Made by a program: the position numbers and the translations under genes. This document shows positions 8,944 through 17,375 of a stretch of 38,790 bases of DNA, one piece after another. Every line of letters starts with the position of its first letter. Positions within the stretch are counted from its first letter, which is position 1. Location of the stretch: positions 1 through 38,790 of the forward strand of contig JAKSSA010000019.1 of the NCBI GenBank assembly GCA_024403335.1, read 5' to 3'. Source of the DNA: Lachnospiraceae bacterium. Lineage in GTDB: Bacteria > Bacillota > Clostridia > Lachnospirales > Lachnospiraceae. The notes under the pieces are model-generated. The model made no database searches. It saw nothing but the letters and a program-made list of their open reading frames with translations, and was not told the DNA's origin.

Positions 8944-8972
8944 TTGACAAACAACCAAATATGTAATATCTT
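8944..8972 (+). promoter_or_regulatory. Promoter of the XRE regulator gene
   Basis: TTGACA (8944-8949), a 17-nt spacer and TATCTT (8967-8972) predict a start near 8980, just before a palindrome that could be an autoregulatory operator. Confidence 0.6.
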
Positions 8973-8984
8973 ATTTTTGTAAAG

Positions 8985-9000
8985 CATGTGTAAACACATG
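8985..9000. promoter_or_regulatory. Inverted repeat at the XRE transcription start
   Basis: CATGTGT-AA-ACACATG: two 7-bp perfect arms around a 2-bp centre, 12 nt downstream of the -10 box. Position and symmetry fit a dimeric XRE-type repressor site controlling its own gene. Confidence 0.5.
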
Positions 9001-9043
9001 TATTTTTAAACGAATAAAATAAAATTTCAATTCAATACGTCAA

Positions 9044-9073
9044 ACATTTAGAAAGAAAACATTTAGAAAGAGA
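9044..9073 (+). repeat. 15-bp tandem duplication containing the XRE ribosome site
   Basis: ACATTTAGAAAGAAA (9044-9058) is repeated as ACATTTAGAAAGAGA (9059-9073), immediately before the XRE start codon. The duplication carries two copies of the weak purine-rich ribosome site. Confidence 0.75.
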
Positions 9074-9078
9074 ACATT

Positions 9079-9426
9079 ATGGATTTCAGTCAGAGAATTA
9101 AACAATTAAGAATTAAGCACAACTTAACTCAGGGTGATTTGGCAAAAATCCTCGGATTAAAGCCAACAGCAATCTCAAATTATGAATCAAAGAGAAACGA
9201 GCCAAGTATAGAAAATCTCCTTGTACTTGCTAATTATTTCAACATTTCATGTGATTACCTTCTTGGATTATCAGATGCCTTCCTGCCTGTAGGTGGCGAA
9301 GTGCTCGACAAAGAAGTAGTTGATTTCTATGAATTGTACAGAAAGCTTGAACCTGAAAATGTAAAAAAGGCAATCAGCTACATCGAATATCTTGCTTGGG
9401 ATCAGGATAAGAAAAACAAGAAATAA
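9079..9426 (+). CDS. XRE-family helix-turn-helix transcriptional regulator
   Basis: A 115-residue protein. Residues 4-64 form a classic Cro/CI-type HTH: RIKQLRIKHNLTQGDLA, then KPTAISNYESKRNEPSIENL as recognition region, ending at the typical FNISCDYLLGLSD. The C-terminal half (about 65-115) is a short helical tail with no sensor domain I recognise. It lies divergent from the Ig-like protein and may regulate both genes through the shared intergenic region; that is inferred from position and the palindrome at 8985-9000. The Shine-Dalgarno is weak (AGAAAGAG). Confidence 0.92.
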   Translation: MDFSQRIKQLRIKHNLTQGDLAKILGLKPTAISNYESKRNEPSIENLLVLANYFNISCDYLLGLSDAFLPVGGEVLDKEVVDFYELYRKLEPENVKKAISYIEYLAWDQDKKNKK

Positions 9427-9516
9427 TAAAAACCGTAAATAACAATTACTAGAAATAATAATTACAAAAATCAACAATTACCAAAATCAATAATTCCAAA
9501 TACAAAATTACAAAAA

Positions 9517-9553
9517 AGCAAAATGGCGGTTCTTACGAACTGCCATTTTTATT
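9517..9553 (+). terminator. Terminator of the XRE gene (possibly bidirectional)
   Basis: The arms AAAATGGCGGTTC and GAACTGCCATTTT (one G-T wobble) enclose a TTAC loop (9533-9536), followed by T's. A-rich sequence on the other side would also allow function on the minus strand. The preceding 9427-9516 is A-rich degenerate sequence without a gene. Confidence 0.8.
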
Positions 9554-9584
9554 ATTCATAAATATCAATACTTTAAAACTTAAT

Positions 9585-9641
9585 TCTCCTAATTTGTCAC
9601 TCATCTCCTAATTTGCCACTTATCTCTCAATTTGCCACTTA
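9585..9641. repeat. 19-bp tandem repeat, three copies, downstream of dapB
   Basis: Three consecutive 19-mers: TCTCCTAATTTGTCACTCA (9585-9603), TCTCCTAATTTGCCACTTA (9604-9622) and TCTCTCAATTTGCCACTTA (9623-9641). Neighbouring copies differ at two positions. They lie in the convergent gap between the XRE terminator and the dapB stop. Confidence 0.9.
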
Positions 9642-9686
9642 GTTAAACAAAGTATTAGAAAGAAAAGCAAAAATTAATGAGATGGT

Positions 9687-10463
9687 TTAAAACAAAACAT
9701 CCTTCATGGAATAAAAACCAGGCTTTTTATCCTTTAAAAACTTTGCTGCTGCAATTGCGCCTTTTGCAAAAACCGCTTTTGAGTATGCTGTATGCTTAAT
9801 TTCTATAACCTCATCAAGTCCTGCAAAAATCACTTCATGTTCTCCAACAATTGAACCGCCTCTGACTGCTGAAATACCAATTTCCTTTACAAGTCTTTGT
9901 TCTCTTCTGCTGCTTCTGTCAAATACATACTCATAAGGCTCTGAAAGTCCTTCATTTACGGACTTCGCAAGCTCTAATGCTGTACCAGAAGGGGCATCAA
10001 CTTTAAGCTTGTGGTGTTTTTCAACTATTTCAGGATCAAACCCATTTACACAAAGAATCTCTGCAGCTTCCTTAACCAGTCTTTCAATTAAGTTTACGCC
10101 TAAAGACATGTTTGCGGAGCGCATAACTGCAACCTTTGAAGAAGCATCCTTTAAATGTTCAATCTGCTGTGAGGTTGCACCTGTGGTACAGAATACCAAC
10201 GGCAGATTGCATTCAACTGAACAATTAATAAGTTCATCAGTTAATGAAGGATTTGAAAAGTCAACAATTACATCAGCCTTAACTTCCCCCTTCTTAAATG
10301 CTTCTGTAAAAGAAGCGATATCGCTGTAAACAGGGAATAACAAATCCTTTGCAACATATTTATCAATTCCGGCAGTAATCTTTGCTTCACTGTCCTTTTC
10401 AACAATATCAGCAATCATTCGACCCATCTTGCCACTACAGCCGCACATCAGAATTTCAACCAT
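9687..10463 (-). CDS. dapB: 4-hydroxy-tetrahydrodipicolinate reductase
   Basis: Second dedicated step to diaminopimelate and lysine: reduction of hydroxy-tetrahydrodipicolinate with NAD(P)H. The 258 residues are normal for DapB. The N-terminal Rossmann motif is CGCSGKMGRMI, VDFSNPSL begins a conserved strand, and the signature VEKHHKLKVDAPSGTALELA carries the catalytic His-His and Lys pairs. The start codon overlaps the dapA stop by one base (TAATG), so translation is coupled. Product feeds both peptidoglycan and lysine synthesis. Confidence 0.97.
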   Translation of the reverse strand: MVEILMCGCSGKMGRMIADIVEKDSEAKITAGIDKYVAKDLLFPVYSDIASFTEAFKKGEVKADVIVDFSNPSLTDELINCSVECNLPLVFCTTGATSQQIEHLKDASSKVAVMRSANMSLGVNLIERLVKEAAEILCVNGFDPEIVEKHHKLKVDAPSGTALELAKSVNEGLSEPYEYVFDRSSRREQRLVKEIGISAVRGGSIVGEHEVIFAGLDEVIEIKHTAYSKAVFAKGAIAAAKFLKDKKPGFYSMKDVLF

Positions 10464-11347
10464 TAAATAATACCAACCTTTGCAAGTTCTTTTCTCATAA
10501 GCTCAACATGATCACTTTCAAGGTCTGTCAAAGGAAGTCTCAAACCACCAACTTCAAAGCCCATAAGATTCAATGCTGCCTTAACAGGAATAGGATTTAC
10601 TTCACAGAACAAAGCCTTAATTAAATCGTGGTACTTAACCTGAAGTTCAAGACTTTTCTTAACATCCCCACGAAGATAGCTTGCGCATATTTCATGAGTA
10701 TCAGCAGGTGCAACCATTGAAAGAACTGAAATAACACCTTTTGCACCAAGACTCATCATTGCTGTAATCTGATCATCATTTCCTGAATAAATATCAATCT
10801 TACCATCACAGGCTGCTACTGTACTTAAAGTATGTGAAAGATCACTGCAGGCATCCTTTGTAGCTATAATATTATCATATTCATTTACAAGTTCAGCAAT
10901 TGTCTGAGGCATAATCTTTACACCTGTACGACCTGGGATATTGTAAAGAATGATAGGTAAGTCCACCTTCTTTGCAACTTCACCAAAATGTACCTTCAAG
11001 CCCTTCTGTGTAGCCTTATTGTAGTAAGGAGATACCAAAAGCAAGCCATCTGCTCCGGCTTTATATGCTTCAGTTGACAAATAAATAGCGGTTTCAGTAC
11101 TGTTAGAACCTGTACCTGCAACTACAGGCACGCGCTTATTTACCTTCTGAACACAATACTTAACAACTTCAATATGCTCCTCATGTGAAAGTGTAGAAGC
11201 TTCGCCTGTTGTTCCTGCAACTATAATAGCATCAGTTTTATTTTCAATCTGGTAGTCAATCAACTCGCCAAATTTATCAAAATCTACGCTTCCGTCCTTT
11301 TTAAACGGTGTAACAATAGCAACACCGGCACCTGTAAAAATAGCCAT
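10463..11347 (-). CDS. dapA: 4-hydroxy-tetrahydrodipicolinate synthase
   Basis: Condenses pyruvate with aspartate semialdehyde. The 294-residue TIM barrel shows AGTTGEASTLSHEEH (Thr46, Thr47), PYYNK (Tyr109), YNIPGRTG (Tyr135 and Arg140) and the Schiff-base lysine Lys164 in IIATKDA. AGGAG lies 6 nt before the ATG. It sits 22 nt downstream of yajC and is coupled to dapB, so the three genes probably form one transcript from the promoter at 11739-11767. Confidence 0.97.
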   Translation of the reverse strand: MAIFTGAGVAIVTPFKKDGSVDFDKFGELIDYQIENKTDAIIVAGTTGEASTLSHEEHIEVVKYCVQKVNKRVPVVAGTGSNSTETAIYLSTEAYKAGADGLLLVSPYYNKATQKGLKVHFGEVAKKVDLPIILYNIPGRTGVKIMPQTIAELVNEYDNIIATKDACSDLSHTLSTVAACDGKIDIYSGNDDQITAMMSLGAKGVISVLSMVAPADTHEICASYLRGDVKKSLELQVKYHDLIKALFCEVNPIPVKAALNLMGFEVGGLRLPLTDLESDHVELMRKELAKVGII

Positions 11348-11369
11348 AACTCACTCCTGTTTATTAAAA

Positions 11370-11693
11370 TTAAGCTGTTTTCTTCTTTTCAACTTCAATA
11401 ACTGCAGTTTTCTTCATAGGGATACGGCAATTTTTGTTGTTACCAAATTCAACAATAATAACATCATCATTTACGATATCGATTACAACACCGTAAAAAC
11501 CTGAAGTTGTAAGGATACTGTCACCAACTTCAATTGATGCAACGAGCTCCTGAAGCTTCTTCTGCTGCTTCTTCTGAGGTCTTATCATAAGAAAGTACAT
11601 CATGACAAACATAACAACAAGCATAATGAGCCAGATAATGGTAGACTGTGCGCCGTAATCTGTTCCTGCTTCCAATAAAACTAAATTCTTCAT
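11370..11693 (-). CDS. yajC: Preprotein translocase accessory subunit YajC
   Basis: A 107-residue single-span membrane protein. A hydrophobic helix (about 17-37, IIWLIMLVVMFVMMYFLMI) is followed at once by RPQKKQQKKLQE, then the soluble domain with GDSILTTSGFYGVV and a Lys-rich end. YajC associates with SecDF at the Sec translocon. Its position next to tgt is the common bacterial order, although here it has its own predicted promoter and leads into dapA. Confidence 0.95.
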   Translation of the reverse strand: MKNLVLLEAGTDYGAQSTIIWLIMLVVMFVMMYFLMIRPQKKQQKKLQELVASIEVGDSILTTSGFYGVVIDIVNDDVIIVEFGNNKNCRIPMKKTAVIEVEKKKTA

Positions 11694-11738
11694 CTCTATT
11701 CAACCTTTCAAATTATTGTCCCAAAGAACTAACTAAAT

Positions 11739-11767
11739 ATTCTAATATAATCATACAACTATTTCAA
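11739..11767 (-). promoter_or_regulatory. Promoter of yajC-dapA-dapB
   Basis: On the minus strand TTGAAA (11767-11762), a 17-nt spacer and TAGAAT (11744-11739) give a predicted leader of about 40 nt before yajC. Confidence 0.6.
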
Positions 11768-11806
11768 GTAAAATCGCATATGCGGAAATTAAAAGAAAAC
11801 ATCTTT

Positions 11807-12952
<1,146 letters not shown>

Positions 12953-12956
12953 CTAT

Positions 12957-12986
12957 AGCATAATGTGTTATTTTTCGTCTTTTCAA
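12957..12986 (-). promoter_or_regulatory. Possible tgt promoter
   Basis: TTGAAA (12986-12981), an 18-nt spacer and TATGCT (12962-12957) on the minus strand. The -10 is weak, so confidence is modest. Confidence 0.35.
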
Positions 12987-12995
12987 AAACAGACA

Positions 12996-13034
12996 ATAAG
13001 CACATGCGCCAAAAAACGCATGTGCCTTTTTACA
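12996..13034 (-). terminator. Strong hairpin between the TIM-ligase fusion and tgt
   Basis: Perfect 9-bp arms GCACATGCG (13000-13008) and CGCATGTGC (13017-13025) flank an A-rich loop. Immediate T's are found only on the plus side (CTTTTT). On the minus strand the tail is TTATTGTCTGTTTTT, so termination of the upstream minus-strand gene is likely but perhaps incomplete. Confidence 0.55.
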
Positions 13035-13054
13035 AAAATTGTGTTTAATTCAGA

Positions 13055-15580
13055 TTATGCAGTTACAATTGCATTATCTGCCTGCAAGTTAAGCTGCTCA
13101 ACAGCCTGCTCTCGCATTTTATACTTCAAAATCTTGCCTGCTGCATTCATCGGGAATGCATCAACAAAGGTAACATATCTTGGAACCTTGTGTTTAGCCA
13201 TATTAGCCATAACAAATTCCTTAATCTCATCAGCGCTTGATTGTACACCTTCTTTCAAAATTACGCAAGCCATTATTTCTTCGCCATACTGTTTATCGGG
13301 TACTCCGATTACCTGTACGTCTTTAACCTTTTCATGTGTATAAATGAAGTCTTCAATTTCCTTAGGATAAATGTTTTCGCCGCCTCTTATAATCATATCC
13401 TTAATACGGCCTGTAATCTTATAATTTCCGTCAGGCAAACGTCTCGCCAAATCACCTGTATGAAGCCAGCCGTTTTCATCGATAGCAGCTTTGGTCGCAG
13501 CCTCCATCTTGTAATAGCCCTTCATTATATTGTAACCTCTTGCTACAAATTCACCATCAACATTATCAGGCAAATCCTCACCGGTTTCAGGATCAACTAT
13601 CTTACACTCAACTCCGAAAATCTTGCTGCCGACTGTATTTACACGACATTCAATACTGTCAGTAGTCTTAGACATCGTACATGCAGGAGATGCCTCTGTC
13701 TGACCATATGTGATACAGATTTCACTCATATGCATCTTCTCAATAACTTCTTCCATTACCTTTATAGGGCATGGACTTCCTGCCATGATGCCTGTTCTCA
13801 TGTATGAAAAGTCCGTCTTTGCAAAATCTTCATGACCAAGCATCGCAATAAACATTGTAGGAACACCATGGAAGCAGGTAATTTTCTCCTTATTGATGCA
13901 AGCAAGACCTTTTCTCGGTGAAAATGCCGGAATAGGTGACATTGTAGTACCATGAGTCATTGATGCGGTCATTGCAAGTACCATACCGAAGCAATGGAAC
14001 ATGGGCACCTGAATCATCATTCTGTCTGCTGTTGACAAGTCCATGCAGTCACCAATGGCCTTACCATTGTTTACAACATTGTAGTGTGTAAGCATAACGC
14101 CTTTCGGGAAGCCTGTTGTACCTGAAGTATACTGCATGTTGCATACATCATCCTTACGAATCTGTGCTCTTCGTGACTGAAGCTCTGTATCAGAAACACT
14201 CTTTCCCATCTCAAATACTTCATCCATTGTAAAGCAGCCTTCCTGAGTGCTTTCAACTGTTACGACATTTTTTAAGAACGGAAGCTTGGCTGAGTGTAAA
14301 TCACCCTTCTTGGAAGTCTTAAGTTCAGGGCACAATTCATTTATGATATCAACATAATTACAATCCTTATAAGAATCCACCATTACCAAAGTATGGGTAT
14401 CAGACTGACGAAGCAAATATTCAATTTCATAAATCTTGTATGCGGTATTAACAGTAACCAATACAGCACCCATGGATACAGAAGCCCAGAAGGTCAGATA
14501 CCATGCAGGAACATTTGTTGCCCATATTGCCACATGATCGCCTCTCTTAACTCCCATCGCCATCAAGCCCTTTGCAAACTTCTGAACTTCTGCTCTAAAT
14601 TCAGGATAAGTTCTTGTGTAATCAAGTTCTGTATATCTGAAAGCGTACTGATCAGGAAATTCCTTGCACATGCGGTCAAGAACATCAGGGAAGGTTTCAT
14701 CAATAAGATGCTCTTTAGGCCATACATAATATCCTGTTTTCTTATTATTGCTAATAAGATTGGTATTATTAGGCTTCTGCATATAATCTCTCATGTAATG
14801 AGCAAAATGAGGGAAAACAATACTTGCATCACAACGATTTTCAGCCCATCTCTTAACCCATTCCAAAGTAATGAAGCCGTCATATCCCATCTCTCTGAGT
14901 GCATTGAAGGCCTCCTTCAAAGGCAAATCACCCTCGCCCATGAGCTTATATTCAACATTTCCGTTGTTCATAACGGAGTCTTTTACATGCACATATTTAA
15001 TAAGTGAGCCAAGATTTTCAATTGTTTCCTTGGGAGATTCATTAAAAAATCTTAAAGGATGGTGAATATCCCAAAGAGCCTGTACATATTCACTGTCAAT
15101 TTCCTTAAGGAGCTTGGCAAGTCTTTTTGTATCCGCATATGCGCCATTTGTTTCAACAAGGAGTACAACATCATGTCTTTCTGCAATAGGTGCTAACTTC
15201 TTCAAAATGCTCTTCACCTGTTCATCATCTACTTCTACAGTAGGAGCTGCAACCAAATCACCAAGAACACGAATATACTTTGTGCCAAGCTTTTCTGCAA
15301 GTACACAATACTCTATTACTTCTTCAATTACCTTTTCATCATTTCCCTTGTCTCTAAGGCAGGTACCACTTGAAAAGCAGGGGATTTCAAGACCTAGTTT
15401 TTCCAAATTCTTTTTTGTTTCGGCGATATTTTTTTCCTTAAAAGGACCTGCATTATATGCAAAAATATCATTGCCAAGACCGCGAATTTCAATACCATCA
15501 AAACCGAAATCCTTTGCCATTACATAAATGTCTGTCCAGGAAAAATCCGGACAACCGAGTGTAGAAAAACTAATCTTCAT
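13055..15580 (-). CDS. Fusion of xylose-isomerase-like TIM barrel and acyl-CoA synthetase (AMP-forming)
   Basis: An 841-residue protein in one uninterrupted frame. Residues 1-265 are a sugar-phosphate isomerase/epimerase-like (AP-endonuclease 2 superfamily) barrel with the four usual metal-ligand positions Glu143 (LLVETN), Asp171 (LWDIHH), His198 (YVHVKD) and Glu240 (ITLEW). After a linker, residues 290-830 are an adenylate-forming ligase: YTSGTTGFPKG (484-494), YGQTEAS (625-631), WLHTGD (Asp710), GRIKDMIIRGGENIYP, and the C-terminal catalytic Lys816 in GKILKYK. The ligase resembles medium/long-chain fatty acyl-CoA ligases; the substrate of either half is unknown. AAGGTGG precedes the ATG. 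Transcription is expected from a consensus promoter with two palindromes at 15628-15656. Confidence 0.93.
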   Translation of the reverse strand: MKISFSTLGCPDFSWTDIYVMAKDFGFDGIEIRGLGNDIFAYNAGPFKEKNIAETKKNLEKLGLEIPCFSSGTCLRDKGNDEKVIEEVIEYCVLAEKLGTKYIRVLGDLVAAPTVEVDDEQVKSILKKLAPIAERHDVVLLVETNGAYADTKRLAKLLKEIDSEYVQALWDIHHPLRFFNESPKETIENLGSLIKYVHVKDSVMNNGNVEYKLMGEGDLPLKEAFNALREMGYDGFITLEWVKRWAENRCDASIVFPHFAHYMRDYMQKPNNTNLISNNKKTGYYVWPKEHLIDETFPDVLDRMCKEFPDQYAFRYTELDYTRTYPEFRAEVQKFAKGLMAMGVKRGDHVAIWATNVPAWYLTFWASVSMGAVLVTVNTAYKIYEIEYLLRQSDTHTLVMVDSYKDCNYVDIINELCPELKTSKKGDLHSAKLPFLKNVVTVESTQEGCFTMDEVFEMGKSVSDTELQSRRAQIRKDDVCNMQYTSGTTGFPKGVMLTHYNVVNNGKAIGDCMDLSTADRMMIQVPMFHCFGMVLAMTASMTHGTTMSPIPAFSPRKGLACINKEKITCFHGVPTMFIAMLGHEDFAKTDFSYMRTGIMAGSPCPIKVMEEVIEKMHMSEICITYGQTEASPACTMSKTTDSIECRVNTVGSKIFGVECKIVDPETGEDLPDNVDGEFVARGYNIMKGYYKMEAATKAAIDENGWLHTGDLARRLPDGNYKITGRIKDMIIRGGENIYPKEIEDFIYTHEKVKDVQVIGVPDKQYGEEIMACVILKEGVQSSADEIKEFVMANMAKHKVPRYVTFVDAFPMNAAGKILKYKMREQAVEQLNLQADNAIVTA

Positions 15581-15627
15581 CCTGCCACCTTCTTTAATAA
15601 AATTGTATTTATCTTAGTGATTGCACT

Positions 15628-15656
15628 ATTGTATACAATTATACATGTATTGTCAA
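15628..15656 (-). promoter_or_regulatory. Promoter of the TIM-ligase fusion with two palindromic operators
   Basis: TTGACA (15656-15651), 17 nt and TACAAT (15633-15628) on the minus strand. The -10 lies in a perfect 12-bp palindrome, ATTGTATACAAT (15628-15639), and the spacer contains a second perfect palindrome, ATACATGTAT (15641-15650). TTGTATACAA-type sites are known for GntR-family repressors; no such regulator gene is in the window. Confidence 0.75.
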
Positions 15657-15783
15657 GGTGGTTTTGTTATTTCCACTAATGTTCTGATAAATATTTTAAT
15701 AATTATTTGATAAATACCTTAATACAGTCCATTTTAACAAAACAATGAAATCTATTCTAATAAAACAAGCTGCCCATACTAAT

Positions 15784-15817
15784 AAAAACAGGGTATGTTA
15801 AATCACACGCCCTGTTT
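15784..15817 (-). terminator. Terminator of the cyclodeaminase-FolD gene
   Basis: On the minus strand AAACAGGG (15817-15810) pairs with CCCTGTTT (15793-15786), followed by TTATT. It lies directly after the stop of the fusion gene. The neighbouring 15657-15780 is AT-rich with no feature recognised. Confidence 0.7.
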
Positions 15818-15821
15818 GTAA

Positions 15822-17375
15822 CTACTTATTTATTTGTTTCTTATTATTTATCCATGCTTTTACTAAGGACTCTGATAAAACCGAAGTGGTAACACTGCCG
15901 ACACCTCTTGGAACAGGAGTGATATACTTGGCATATAAAGCCACTTTGTCAAAATCCACATCCCCGCAGAGCTTTCCGTCAAGCACATTAATTCCTACGT
16001 CAATTATTATCTGGTTTTCAGAAACATAAGATTCATCTATCATTTTAGCCACACCGCATGCAGCAACGATAATATCAGCTTTTCTGCATTTTTCTTTTAT
16101 ATCCTTTGTCTTTGTATGGCAAAGTGTAACAGTTGCATTTTTCGAGGTCATAAGTAAAGCCAAAGGCTTTCCAATTACCAGGCTTCTGCCTACAATTGTT
16201 ACATTCTTTCCTTTCAAATCAATCTTGTAGTGCTCAAGCATTTTCATTACAGCTAAAGCAGTGCATGGATAAAAGCCTTCTTTTCCCATTAAGAGGCGGC
16301 CATATGCGCGTTCAGTCATACAATCAAGATCTTTTTGAGGTGAAAGTACTTCTCCAACTTTTTCCTCATCAATCTGCTTAGGTAATGGTCTGAAAATCAA
16401 AATGCCATCAATATCTGCATCATCATTTAATGCCTTAACTTCTTTTAAAAACAGTTTTTCTTCAATATCTTCAGGAAGTTCTTTTATCAAAAGCTCCGAC
16501 TTAAAGCCTTCCATCCTTTTTTTAACGCCTCTCTCGTAAGAAAGGTCATCTTCTTTTGCACCACATCTTACGATGGCAAGTTTAGGAAGTTTATTCTTTA
16601 AATTTTCACAGTTCAAACTGTCTTTGTTTTCTTTTACGCCTGATAAGTCATTATCTATATTTTCTTTTGAACCTGATAACTCATTATCTATAATTTCATT
16701 GAGTGAAGCAATTATACTATCAGCAACTGCCTTGCCAAGCAATAACTTTGAATCATCCTCTTCATGCTTTTTAAGGTTCCTTTGAATTCTGTCATATACC
16801 GCTTCGCAACGCTTAACGCCATCAAAAACAAGTTCTTCTGCTTCGTTATTAAATTTCTCCAAAGCTTCCCTGTCCTTCATTAACTTGGTATTGATATAAA
16901 CATTTACTAAAGCTGCTTCTAATGAAGCTTTACAAGCAGCTGCAGCACAGGCAACATCACTAATTGCAAGCTTTGAACCAATTATTTCAAGTCTTTCAAG
17001 ATAAGGCACAACACCATATACTTCTTTTACTATACCAAGCGGTGCCATACAGGCATCTTTAAGTGCTTTTTCCATTACAGCATCCCTGCCCGGATCCTCT
17101 TTAGGAATACTATAAGCAGCTGACAAGGGAAGAAATGCCTCTTCATCTTTTTTTATATAAGAAAGAATTTCAAGTCTTTTCTTTGGTAATATGTCAAGAA
17201 TTGATTCTATTTCTTCCTGATATTCAGCATATTTTTTCTTGCCTGTTGTTAAATTAGCAACCATATTTTCAAGTGCAGATGCTATTCCACCAAGTAAGGC
17301 TGCTGCTCCACCACCTCCTGGTGCAGGCTTTGAAGATGCAAGATCATCTAAAAATTCAAATAAAGTCTGTGTCAT
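15822..17375 (-). CDS. Fusion of formimino-THF cyclodeaminase-like (FchA) domain and FolD
   Basis: Start set at the ATG at 17375: AGGAG lies 8 nt upstream and the ATGA overlaps the mazG stop by 4 nt; a longer frame from 17438 would run far into mazG. The 517-residue product has an N-terminal FTCD_C/FchA domain (1-about 205; KPAPGGGGAAALLGGIASAL) and a C-terminal FolD (about 212-517; LLLGKAVADSI, PKLAIVRCG, GILIFRPLPKQID, DLDCMTE, VTIVGRSLVIGKPLALLM, PVPRGVGSVTTSVL). Together they would interconvert methylene-, methenyl- and formyl-tetrahydrofolate. The FolD part departs from the E. coli/human pattern: the Lys four residues after the active-site Tyr is Val (SYERGVKK) and the Gln of VQLPLP is Phe (IFRPLP). 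The linker within FolD carries a 33-bp in-frame duplication. Confidence 0.93.
   Translation of the reverse strand: MTQTLFEFLDDLASSKPAPGGGGAAALLGGIASALENMVANLTTGKKKYAEYQEEIESILDILPKKRLEILSYIKKDEEAFLPLSAAYSIPKEDPGRDAVMEKALKDACMAPLGIVKEVYGVVPYLERLEIIGSKLAISDVACAAAACKASLEAALVNVYINTKLMKDREALEKFNNEAEELVFDGVKRCEAVYDRIQRNLKKHEEDDSKLLLGKAVADSIIASLNEIIDNELSGSKENIDNDLSGVKENKDSLNCENLKNKLPKLAIVRCGAKEDDLSYERGVKKRMEGFKSELLIKELPEDIEEKLFLKEVKALNDDADIDGILIFRPLPKQIDEEKVGEVLSPQKDLDCMTERAYGRLLMGKEGFYPCTALAVMKMLEHYKIDLKGKNVTIVGRSLVIGKPLALLMTSKNATVTLCHTKTKDIKEKCRKADIIVAACGVAKMIDESYVSENQIIIDVGINVLDGKLCGDVDFDKVALYAKYITPVPRGVGSVTTSVLSESLVKAWINNKKQINK
16626..16691. repeat. In-frame 33-bp tandem duplication inside the FchA-FolD gene
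   Basis: Two consecutive 33-bp copies (16626-16658 and 16659-16691) encode IDNELSGSKEN and IDNDLSGVKEN. They insert a polar segment near the start of the FolD part. Confidence 0.85.

Larger units (their letters stand above)
8735..9078. promoter_or_regulatory. Divergent intergenic region with repeated GTCAAA hexamers
   Basis: No gene is visible here. GTCAAA occurs at 8806, 8828, 8922 and 9039, and its complement TTTGAC at 8943; a near match (GTCAAG) is at 8871. Some coincide with -35-like boxes. For the minus-strand gene a TATAAT is visible near 8779-8784, but no -35 lies at proper spacing. Confidence 0.45.

Noticed and set aside
13241..13807. 188-codon open frame on the plus strand opposite the acyl-CoA ligase
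   Set aside because: It is antisense to a well-conserved coding region, and its sequence resembles no family.
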